5,381 nucleotides of DNA, from NCBI GenBank assembly GCA_015229045.1, contig JADGCJ010000203.1, forward strand, positions 1-5,381, in the 5' to 3' direction. Source of the DNA: Magnetococcales bacterium. GTDB taxonomy: Bacteria > Pseudomonadota > Magnetococcia > Magnetococcales > DC0425bin3. A program made the position numbers and the translations under genes. The number at the start of each line of letters is the position of its first letter. Positions within the stretch are counted from its first letter, which is position 1. Below the pieces are notes generated by a model, which was not told the DNA's origin, made no database searches, and saw only the letters and a list, made by a program, of their open reading frames with translations. Shown piece by piece: positions 1 to 5,318 of this stretch.

Positions 1-121
1 CGGTTCAAGGTCCGATTTTTCAAGCATGCCAATTTCAAATGCGATTGCCCTGGGTTGAGGGGCCTTTCGCAGAGACAGCCGTTTTTTCGCCTGCTCGGTG
101 GTGGTTGAAGGGACTATTGCC
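1..121 (+). other. Upstream segment, possibly the 3' end of a preceding gene
   Basis: No gene can be assigned with confidence. Two plus-strand frames are open from the window edge. Frame 1 runs to a TGA at 106-108 and ends in the residues PFFRLLGGG. Frame 3 runs to a TGA at 123-125 that would overlap the moaE ATG. The Gly-Gly-Gly end and the 13-base gap to moaE recall moaD, whose product ends in Gly-Gly and is often encoded just before moaE. The residues further upstream do not resemble MoaD, so this is only a hint. I see no convincing promoter here, which is compatible with moaE being internal to an operon that begins outside the window. Confidence 0.2.
108..113 (+). promoter_or_regulatory. 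Ribosome binding site that sets the moaE-mogA start
   Basis: AAGGGA lies 8 bases before the ATG at 122. A GTG at 98 is in the same frame, but it precedes this Shine-Dalgarno sequence and has no good site of its own. The ATG at 122 also begins the conserved MoaE N-terminus, so it is the better start. Confidence 0.6.
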
Positions 122-1360
122 ATGATTCGTATCCAGAAAGAGGATTTTTCCATCGAGGCGGAGATTCGCGCCTTGATGGCCAACAATCCCCGCGTGGGGG
201 CGGTGGTCACCATGATCGGCACCGTGCGGGATCTCGTCGGCGGGGATGCCCGGGTCATCGCCTTGGAGCTGGAACACTATCCAGGCATGACCGAAAAAGA
301 GTTGGAAAAAATTGTTGACGTTGCCCGCTCCCGCTTTCAGGTGGAAGAGGTGACGGTGATCCATCGGGTGGGACGGCTGCTCTTGGGGGAAAACATTGTC
401 CTGGTGGTGGTCACCTCGGCGCATCGTGCCGACGCCTTCGATGCCTGCCGCTTCGTGATCGATCATCTGAAGGTGCGTGCGACCTTCTGGAAAAAAGAGA
501 TAAGCGATCAGGGAGAGCGCTGGGTGGACTCCTGTCCGGGTTGCGAGAGTGCCATTCAATCGCGATGGGTTGGCGATGGTGAGGAACGACAAGGCCACCA
601 CCATCATGGGCATGGACATCACCATGGACATGGACAGCAACGCGGACAGGGTTGCCGACACAAGCGTCATCATGGTGACGAGGATGGACACAAACCCGGA
701 GATGTTCGCAAACACGAGGAGTGCCACGATCACGGCCACAAACAGGGTTGCAAACATCGACGTGATCACGGCCACACACAGGATGACAGGCACGATGAAG
801 GTCATGGCCATCACCACGGCCATCACCACGGTCATCATCATGGGCACACCCACCAGGAGCAGGCCCCTGAGAAAGGCGCCGATTGGCATGGCTTGCGTGT
901 GGGTATTCTGACCCTCTCCGACAGCCGAAGCCTGGACACCGATGGCAGCGGCGATGCCCTGGAAGGTCTGGTCCGTGCCACGGGCGGCGAGCTGGCCCTG
1001 CGTACTTTGCTGCCGGACGACCGGGAGCCAATCGGACTTTTGCTCCGCCAGTGGGCCGATGAACACCACCTGGATCTCATTTTGACCACCGGCGGTACCG
1101 GACCAGGCCCCCGGGATGTGACCCCGGAAGCCACCCGCGACATCTGCGATCGGGAGCTGCCCGGCATTCCGGAGTTGATTCGTCAGGCCGGCATGATGCA
1201 GGTCAGATCGGCGGCTCTGACCCGAGGAGTGGCGGCCATGCGTGGTCAGACCCTGATCATCAACCTGCCCGGATCGCAACGTGGCGCCATACACAGCTTT
1301 CAGGCCGTGGCTGACTTGATTCCCCACATCCGGCGCATGGCCGAAGGGGGCGGGCACTAA
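122..1360 (+). CDS. moaE-mogA: MoaE - His-rich linker - MogA/MoaB fusion protein (molybdopterin synthase catalytic subunit / molybdopterin adenylyltransferase)
   Basis: The product has 412 residues. Residues 1 to about 140 are MoaE, which with MoaD thiocarboxylate adds two sulfurs to cyclic pyranopterin monophosphate to give molybdopterin. The block LKVRATFWKKE (116-126) carries two lysines seven residues apart (117 and 124), matching the catalytic lysines of E. coli MoaE, and is followed by GERWV. A CPGC pair (138-141) closes the domain. Residues about 159-244 form a linker with 33 His and 3 Cys. Residues about 256-412 are a MogA/MoaB fold: TTGGTG at 322-327, PRDVTPEA around 330-337 and INLPGS at 380-385. 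This domain would adenylylate molybdopterin for MoeA, which is encoded next. The C-terminal domain is the short type, without the extra segment of E. coli MogA, so MogA and MoaB are hard to separate. Both domains look full length and intact. The protein is presumably cytoplasmic. Known Moco fusions include MoaD-MoaE and MogA-MoeA types (Cnx1, gephyrin); I do not recall this combination. Confidence 0.9.
   Translation: MIRIQKEDFSIEAEIRALMANNPRVGAVVTMIGTVRDLVGGDARVIALELEHYPGMTEKELEKIVDVARSRFQVEEVTVIHRVGRLLLGENIVLVVVTSAHRADAFDACRFVIDHLKVRATFWKKEISDQGERWVDSCPGCESAIQSRWVGDGEERQGHHHHGHGHHHGHGQQRGQGCRHKRHHGDEDGHKPGDVRKHEECHDHGHKQGCKHRRDHGHTQDDRHDEGHGHHHGHHHGHHHGHTHQEQAPEKGADWHGLRVGILTLSDSRSLDTDGSGDALEGLVRATGGELALRTLLPDDREPIGLLLRQWADEHHLDLILTTGGTGPGPRDVTPEATRDICDRELPGIPELIRQAGMMQVRSAALTRGVAAMRGQTLIINLPGSQRGAIHSFQAVADLIPHIRRMAEGGGH
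593..853 (+). repeat. His/Gly-rich coding repeat (linker of the moaE-mogA fusion)
   Basis: This is in-frame low-complexity DNA built mainly of CAT/CAC and GGN codons. It encodes two dense clusters: GHHHHGHGHHHGHG at the start, and about four GH(HH) units ending GHTH at the close. Between them is a charged stretch with single His and Cys residues. At 806-841 there are three 12-base units: two are identical (ggccatcaccac) and the third is degenerate (ggtcatcatcat). Such runs usually act as metal-binding or metal-storage segments, as in HypB, UreE or zinc transporters. A metal-binding role here is inferred from composition only. Because His codons read as Met/Val on the other strand, this stretch also creates a false hydrophobic antisense reading frame. 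Confidence 0.85.
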
Positions 1361-1418
1361 AACAGGTGAGTCTGTCAAAAAATTGCGCAAAATACTCCCG
1401 GTTACAGGGCGTCTATTC

Positions 1419-1424
1419 AGGGGA
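1419..1424 (+). promoter_or_regulatory. Ribosome binding site that sets the moeA start
   Basis: AGGGGA lies 9 bases before the ATG at 1434. A TTG at 1383 would add 17 residues that do not fit the MoeA N-terminus, so the ATG at 1434 is preferred. The 73-base gap after the previous gene shows no clear terminator or promoter. Confidence 0.6.
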
Positions 1425-1433
1425 ACCACACAC

Positions 1434-2639
1434 ATGATCGATTTTGCCGAGGCCCGGGAACGGGTCATGGCCGGGGTCAACCCTACGGGGCGGACGGAAC
1501 GGATCGAGGTCATTGCAGGACTGGGCCGGGTGTTGGCCATGCCGGTCATCGCGCCTCTGCATGTTCCCAATCACGACAACAGCGCCATGGACGGCTATGG
1601 GGTGCGCCTGGCCGATCTGCTCTCCGATCAGGAGACGACATTGACCGTGGTGGCCGATCTGCCAGCCGGTGATCGTCTGGAGCATCCCCTGGCCGCTGGC
1701 GAGGCGGTGCGCATCATGACCGGCGCCCCGATTCCCGCCGGGTGCGACTGTGTCGTCATGCAGGAGGTGGTGCGCCGGGAGGGGCAGCGGGTCGCCATTC
1801 CGCCAGGCCAGCGTGCCGGACAGAACGTGCGCCGGGCCGGGGAGGACATCCGCGCCGGGGCGCAGGTGTTGGAGCCGGGGCGGCGTCTCTCTCCCGCCGA
1901 TCTGGGGTTGCTCACCTCGTTGGGTTTTTCCCACGTTACGGTCACGGAGCGGCTGCGCGTGGCGGTGCTGTCCACCGGCAACGAAGTGCAGGCCGTGGGT
2001 TCGCCATTGCAGCCGGGGCACGTCTACGACAGCAATCGCACGGCTTTGAAAACGGCCCTGGAAGCCCTGGGGGTGACGGTCATCGATCTGGGTCTGGCGC
2101 GGGACGACCGGGAGCAGATTCAAGCGGCCCTGAATCAGGGTGCTGCCACCGCCGATGCCGTGATCACGACCGGAGGTGTCTCCGTTGGTGACTACGATCT
2201 GGTCAAGGAGATTCTCTCCCGCGAGGGGCGCATCGATTTTTGGAAGGTGGCCATGAAACCCGGCAAGCCCCAGGCGTATGGCCAATTGGGGCGAGCGGCT
2301 TTTTTTGGCTTGCCGGGCAATCCGGTCTCTTGTCTTGCCGTCTTTTTGCTCATGGTGCGACCGGCCCTGCTGCGTTTGATGGGGGGGTCGCCTGAGCCGG
2401 ATCGACATTTGCGGCTGCCCTTGCGGGGGCGTCTGGTCAAGAAACATGGTCGCATGGATTTTCAGCGCGGCGTGGTCCATTTTGACACCGATGGTCCCTG
2501 GGTGGAGAGTACCGGCGCTCAGGGATCCGGCATTCTGACCAGTATGAGCCGGGCCAACGCCTTTATCGTTCTGCCGTCACCGCCCGTGGAGATCCAGGCC
2601 GGGGAGCTGGTCGACGTGTGGTTGATCGACTATGCTTGA
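1434..2639 (+). CDS. moeA: Molybdopterin molybdenumtransferase MoeA (molybdenum insertase)
   Basis: MoeA takes adenylylated molybdopterin from the MogA-type enzyme, hydrolyses the AMP and inserts molybdate to give Mo-molybdopterin. The 401-residue product matches the usual bacterial length of about 400. Visible family blocks, in order, are: DNSAMDGYG (48-56, with Asp53 matching Asp59 of E. coli MoeA); VRIMTGAPIPAGCD (92-105); GQNVRRAGEDIRAG (129-142); RVAVLSTGNEV (175-185); VYDSNR (197-202); ITTGGVSVGDYDLVKE (244-259); WKVAMKPGKP (270-279); GLPGNPVS (292-299). The C-terminal domain IV ends with a segment reading ANAFIVLP then GELVDVWLI. All key residues I can recognise are present, so it should be active. 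It follows the moaE-mogA fusion, so the adenylyltransferase and insertase steps are neighbours here but are not fused as they are in plant Cnx1 or gephyrin. A 15-base gap to the next gene points to cotranscription. Confidence 0.96.
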   Translation: MIDFAEARERVMAGVNPTGRTERIEVIAGLGRVLAMPVIAPLHVPNHDNSAMDGYGVRLADLLSDQETTLTVVADLPAGDRLEHPLAAGEAVRIMTGAPIPAGCDCVVMQEVVRREGQRVAIPPGQRAGQNVRRAGEDIRAGAQVLEPGRRLSPADLGLLTSLGFSHVTVTERLRVAVLSTGNEVQAVGSPLQPGHVYDSNRTALKTALEALGVTVIDLGLARDDREQIQAALNQGAATADAVITTGGVSVGDYDLVKEILSREGRIDFWKVAMKPGKPQAYGQLGRAAFFGLPGNPVSCLAVFLLMVRPALLRLMGGSPEPDRHLRLPLRGRLVKKHGRMDFQRGVVHFDTDGPWVESTGAQGSGILTSMSRANAFIVLPSPPVEIQAGELVDVWLIDYA

Positions 2640-2642
2640 GAC

Positions 2643-2646
2643 AGGA
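2643..2646 (+). promoter_or_regulatory. Ribosome binding site that sets the start of the MddA-like gene
   Basis: AGGA is only 2 bases from the first in-frame ATG (2649) but 8 bases from the second (2655). Normal spacing therefore favours 2655, which drops two residues from the longest reading. Confidence 0.5.
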
Positions 2647-2654
2647 CCATGCGC

Positions 2655-3383
2655 ATGATCCACTTTATCTTTGGCCTGGTGGCTTATCTGGCTTTCAATG
2701 CCGTTTTTGTCTACTTTGCCGGTTTTCTTGCCCATGTTTATGTACCCAAATCCATCGATGCTCCCCTGGTGGGCGGGAGAGTTGCCGAGGCGTTTTGGAT
2801 CGATGGGGGGTTGCTGCTCCTCTTTGCCGTGCATCACAGTGTGGCGCCCAGGGAGTTTTTTAAAAAATGGCTGTTGCAACATATCCCTGCGCATCTTGAA
2901 CGCAGCGTCTATGTTTTGCTGTCATCACTCCTGCTGGCTTTGGTGATGGGGCTGTGGCAGCCCATTCCGCTTGAACTCTGGCGCGTGGAGAGTGTGCCTG
3001 GGCGATGGATTACCCATGGACTTTTCATGATCGGCGTCGTGATGTCTTTGGTGGCGTCGTTTCATATTGACCATTATGATTTATTCGGGGTGTGGCAGGT
3101 CCACTGTCATCTGTTGCAACGTGCCTATGCGCCGCCGCCTTTCGACGAAAAGGGCCTTTACAAGGTGGTGCGGCATCCGATCATGCTGGGAACCCTGATC
3201 GCGCTCTGGGCGACCCCTCTGATGACCGTGGGCCATTTTTTGCTGGCTGTTTTTCTGACGACTTATGTCTTTATTGGAATGTTTTTTGAAGAACGGGATC
3301 TGCTGGCGACACTCGGCGAACCCTATGCTGCCTATCGGAGAAGGGTCCCCATGATCTTTCCCTTTGTTCACTGGCCTCGATAG
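2655..3383 (+). CDS. NnrU/MddA-like integral membrane methyltransferase (candidate methanethiol S-methyltransferase)
   Basis: The 242-residue product is very hydrophobic. Likely membrane segments lie near residues 3-25, 48-65, 84-101, 118-137, and a long hydrophobic stretch at 176-212. Family marks are: HHSVAPREFFKKW (60-72); ERSVYVLLSSLLLAL (82-96); DLFGVWQV (142-149); the segment with GLYKVVRHPIMLG (167-179); WATPLMTVGH (185-194); FEERDLLATLGEPYAAYR (211-228). RHP followed by a paired Glu is the hallmark of isoprenylcysteine-carboxyl-methyltransferase-like membrane enzymes that use S-adenosylmethionine. From memory, the order and wording of these blocks resemble MddA, which methylates methanethiol to dimethyl sulfide, more than NnrU of denitrifiers. 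One difference stands out: family members I recall read LRQV where this protein has VWQV. Substrate assignment is tentative. The gene follows moeA by 15 bases, so it is probably in the same operon. Molybdenum enzymes such as DMSO reductase act on related sulfur compounds, which gives a possible but unproven link. Confidence 0.65.
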   Translation: MIHFIFGLVAYLAFNAVFVYFAGFLAHVYVPKSIDAPLVGGRVAEAFWIDGGLLLLFAVHHSVAPREFFKKWLLQHIPAHLERSVYVLLSSLLLALVMGLWQPIPLELWRVESVPGRWITHGLFMIGVVMSLVASFHIDHYDLFGVWQVHCHLLQRAYAPPPFDEKGLYKVVRHPIMLGTLIALWATPLMTVGHFLLAVFLTTYVFIGMFFEERDLLATLGEPYAAYRRRVPMIFPFVHWPR

Positions 3384-3428
3384 GGGGAGATCATCCGTGT
3401 TTTTTCATGGTCGCGGCGTGGGACGGGC

Positions 3429-4637
3429 ATGATCCGGCCATCCGGGGTACTCAAGGGGTTGGCCTTTCTGGTCGCCGGACTGGTCGTGTTCAGCTATGGT
3501 TGGCATTTTGATACCTTTGTCACTCTTTTGCTTTTTTTTGGGTTGCTTTTCCGCTTTGTCGCTCCTGCCAATGCCCTCACCTTGTCGGTCGTTCTGGCCT
3601 TGACGACGCTGCTTCTCTGGGCGGGCATCGAGCTGGCCGGATTGAACAAACCTTTCTACCGGCTGCATGAAAAGATGGCCTATTTTGACCAGGAGATGGG
3701 CTTTCCGACCTACCAAAAGAGCGCTGCCGTGACGATGGAGATGCCTTTTGGTGACTTGAAAGCCATGTCGGCTCGTCTGCCTTCCCTGGAGAGTTCCCGT
3801 ACCATCGCTTGCCAGACGGACAGCGCAGGCTTTCGCAATGCCGGGGATTACCATGGCCAACCCTTTCTTCTGGTGGGGGACTCTTTTGTCGTCGGGGTTG
3901 GCAACACCCAAAGCCAGACTCTGGATCGCCAATTGGCCGACCGGCACGGCATTCAGGCCTATAATCTTGGGCATCCCGGCGATGCGACCGATTATCTGCG
4001 ACGGGTCCAGTATTTCCATACCCATTTCCAGGAGCGCCCCAAGATTTTGGTCTTTCTCTTTGAAGGCAATGACTTTCCGGAGAAAGACCGTCCCATCGAT
4101 CAGCCATCATGGTTGCGCTCCATCAGGAAATCCTATGCCGCCCTATCCAAAAACAGATGGTCCACTTTTATAACGATGAAGCGCAATCAGATCAAGAATT
4201 GGCGCAAAAACCATGATCCGAATCAGGATCCGGTAGGGGTTTTCACGGTCGGTGGTCGCGACATGGCCTATTACAAGCTCTATCGGGAGAGTGTCGAAAA
4301 GAGCCGATACACCTTTCCTCCGCGCTACGAGGCTGATTTGCGGGCTTTACTCAAACTGAGCCACCATGTCTTTTTCATCCCGACCAAATATCGGATCTAT
4401 GGCCCGGCGACGCCGCCCTTGCCCTTCGCCTATTGGGAGCAGGTCAAGCGCATCTGCCAGGAGGTCGGCACCCCCTGCACGAACCTGACCGACTCCCTGC
4501 AAACCAAGGCCCGCGACCATCTGGTACGGGGAGAAACCCTCTGGTGGCGCGATGATACCCACTGGAATCCGTTGGGAATCTCCGTGGCGGCGGAGGTGGT
4601 GGCGGGGGTGGTTCAATCTGAGGCCAGGAATCCCTGA
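3429..4637 (+). CDS. Membrane-anchored SGNH-hydrolase-like protein
   Basis: The product has 402 residues. Three hydrophobic segments (about 8-24, 29-44 and 49-70) form an N-terminal membrane anchor, followed by a soluble domain. The soluble part carries the SGNH blocks: FLLVGDSFVVGVG (146-158) with the candidate nucleophile Ser152; YNLGHPGD (178-185); FLFEGNDF (209-216) with Asn214; and WWRDDTHWNPLG (372-383) with the Asp375/His378 pair of a DxxH motif. It resembles the AlgX/AlgJ and DltD-like class of SGNH proteins, which often move or remove acetyl groups on surface polysaccharides. The actual substrate here is unknown. A GGGA site lies 5 bases before the ATG. The gap to the preceding gene is 45 bases, so it may share the transcript. 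The DNA encoding its last catalytic block is repeated 773 bases downstream. No neighbouring polysaccharide genes are visible to support a role in export. Confidence 0.75.
   Translation: MIRPSGVLKGLAFLVAGLVVFSYGWHFDTFVTLLLFFGLLFRFVAPANALTLSVVLALTTLLLWAGIELAGLNKPFYRLHEKMAYFDQEMGFPTYQKSAAVTMEMPFGDLKAMSARLPSLESSRTIACQTDSAGFRNAGDYHGQPFLLVGDSFVVGVGNTQSQTLDRQLADRHGIQAYNLGHPGDATDYLRRVQYFHTHFQERPKILVFLFEGNDFPEKDRPIDQPSWLRSIRKSYAALSKNRWSTFITMKRNQIKNWRKNHDPNQDPVGVFTVGGRDMAYYKLYRESVEKSRYTFPPRYEADLRALLKLSHHVFFIPTKYRIYGPATPPLPFAYWEQVKRICQEVGTPCTNLTDSLQTKARDHLVRGETLWWRDDTHWNPLGISVAAEVVAGVVQSEARNP
4546..4608 (+). repeat. 63-base direct repeat, upstream copy (inside the SGNH gene)
   Basis: This stretch covers codons for residues 373-393 of the SGNH protein, including the DDTHW catalytic block. 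It matches 5319-5381 at 62 of 63 positions; the only difference is T at 4553 against C at 5326, which is synonymous for Asp375 (GAT/GAC). Similarity starts abruptly, since the bases before 4546 do not match those before 5319. The match runs to the window end, so its true length is unknown. The 3' part (4586-4611) is a run of GG doublets and a G5 tract. Confidence 0.95.
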
Positions 4638-4648
4638 AAAAGCAGCTG

Positions 4649-4685
4649 GTATGGTACCCATACACACTATCGGGTGCTATAGTGT
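4649..4685 (+). promoter_or_regulatory. Promoter and candidate operator of the parDE module
   Basis: Two adjacent inverted repeats occur. GTATGG-tac-CCATAC (4649-4663) is perfect with 6-base arms. ACACTAT...ATAGTGT (4664-4685) has perfect 7-base arms around 8 bases. The right arm of the second contains an extended -10 element, TGcTATAGT (4675-4683); the -35 region is weak. Antitoxins with a ribbon-helix-helix fold normally bind such palindromes over their own promoter and repress it, alone or with the toxin. Autoregulation is inferred from that precedent. No U tract follows, so a terminator for the preceding gene is unlikely. Confidence 0.55.
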
Positions 4686-4703
4686 AGCCAGGATTCATCG
4701 TAT

Positions 4704-4708
4704 AAGGA
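4704..4708 (+). promoter_or_regulatory. Ribosome binding site that sets the parD start
   Basis: AAGGA lies 8 bases before the ATG at 4717. The open frame extends back into the SGNH gene, but the upstream residues have no ParD character, so 4717 is the start. Confidence 0.65.
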
Positions 4709-4716
4709 TCATCTCC

Positions 4717-4959
4717 ATGCAAAACAGTACCTGCGTCGTTCTCGACCCCTATTTTGAGGCATTCATCAACCAACAGGTTGCTCTCGGTCGATTTGCATCG
4801 GCAAGCGAGGCTGTCCAAGCCGGGCTGCAACTTCTGGAAGAACAAGAGACGAAGTTGGCGACTTTAAGGCAGGCTCTCGAAAGTGGAGAAGCCAGTGGCA
4901 GGAGTGATTATTCCCTGCCCAGGTTGCTCGAAGAACTCGACAGTGAAGAGCTGCGTTGA
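4717..4959 (+). CDS. parD: ParD-family type II antitoxin (ribbon-helix-helix)
   Basis: The 80-residue product is typical in size. Residues 4-9 (STCVVL) would form the DNA-binding beta strand of a ribbon-helix-helix dimer. The following helices contain the strong family signature GRFASASEAVQAGLQLLEEQE (24-44), then KLATLRQALESGEASG (46-61). The acidic C-terminal tail (LPRLLEELDSEELR) is the part that in this family wraps and neutralises the toxin. It is expected to repress its own promoter, where two inverted repeats are visible. Its stop codon overlaps the toxin start by one base (TGATG), which favours translational coupling and keeps antitoxin and toxin in proportion. Confidence 0.92.
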   Translation: MQNSTCVVLDPYFEAFINQQVALGRFASASEAVQAGLQLLEEQETKLATLRQALESGEASGRSDYSLPRLLEELDSEELR

Positions 4960-5273
4960 TGTCCGGTTTTGTCCTTACCCGTAAGGCCTTGGATGACCTG
5001 CGGGGAATTGGCCGCTACACCGAACACGCTTGGGGACGGGAGCAGCGCAGTCGTTACTTATCGATACTGGACCAGAGCTTTCGCGACCTTGCGGCTTCTC
5101 CGCTTATGGGACACGATTGCAGCACCATCCGGTCTGGTTACAGGAAATATCAGGTTGAGAGGCATATCATATTTTATCGCATCATGATGCCGGATCAAAT
5201 TGAGATCGTCCGCATCCTGCACGAACGTATGGATGTGACAAGTGCACATAAGATGACAACAAACAGTTCCTGA
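4959..5273 (+). CDS. parE: RelE/ParE-family toxin
   Basis: The 104-residue product starts at the ATG overlapping the parD stop; a weak GAAGAG site lies 8 bases before it, inside parD. Family features are: the N-terminal strand and helices (FVLTRKALDDLRGIGRYT, 4-21); the mid segment ASPLMGHD (46-53); GYRKYQVERHIIFYRI (60-75); and the terminal strand IEIVRILHERMD (81-92). These match ParE, whose characterised members poison DNA gyrase, more than RelE mRNA interferases, which share the fold. The target here is inferred. About 12 residues after the last conserved block are polar and unremarkable. No frameshift or stop is visible, so the pair looks intact. Immediately downstream the DNA becomes AT-rich. 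Confidence 0.92.
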   Translation: MSGFVLTRKALDDLRGIGRYTEHAWGREQRSRYLSILDQSFRDLAASPLMGHDCSTIRSGYRKYQVERHIIFYRIMMPDQIEIVRILHERMDVTSAHKMTTNSS

Positions 5274-5318
5274 TCAGTTTCCATACAAAGCTATCTATTT
5301 TATTTCGCCTATCTATCC
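5274..5318. other. AT-rich spacer between the toxin gene and the downstream repeat
   Basis: This 45-base stretch is richer in A/T than its surroundings and contains no gene. It holds two copies of CTATCTAT (5291-5298 and 5309-5316), the second ending two bases before the repeat junction at 5319. No stem followed by a T tract is visible, so no terminator is called. Confidence 0.5.

Noticed and set aside
98..121. GTG at 98 as the start of the MoaE fusion
   Set aside because: The ribosome binding site at 108-113 lies downstream of it and is well placed for the ATG at 122.
593..853. Repeats in the linker region as a CRISPR-like array
   Set aside because: The units are only 12 bases, directly adjacent without spacers, and in frame within a coding sequence.
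549..911. Plus-strand 120-codon frame over the His-rich linker
   Set aside because: It is an out-of-frame reading of the repetitive codons, rich in Met, Thr and Ile, with no domain and no ribosome binding site.
35..1570. A 511-codon open frame on the minus strand covering the whole moaE-mogA gene, with a Met/Val-rich hydrophobic middle that looks like membrane helices
   Set aside because: The hydrophobic part is the mirror image of the CAT/CAC histidine codons (ATG/GTG on the other strand). The plus-strand frame has clear MoaE and MogA motifs, and the antisense product resembles no family I recognise.
1413..2480. Minus-strand 355-codon open frame opposite moeA
   Set aside because: It is a shadow of a GC-rich conserved gene, with no recognisable domain.
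4646..4691. Inverted repeats after the SGNH gene as a rho-independent terminator
   Set aside because: No T tract follows either stem, and an extended -10 element lies within the second one, so an operator/promoter role fits better.
4444..4845. Minus-strand frame with a polyproline run
   Set aside because: The prolines are the complement of the GG-rich SGNH gene end. The frame overlaps parD and SGNH and has no supporting features.
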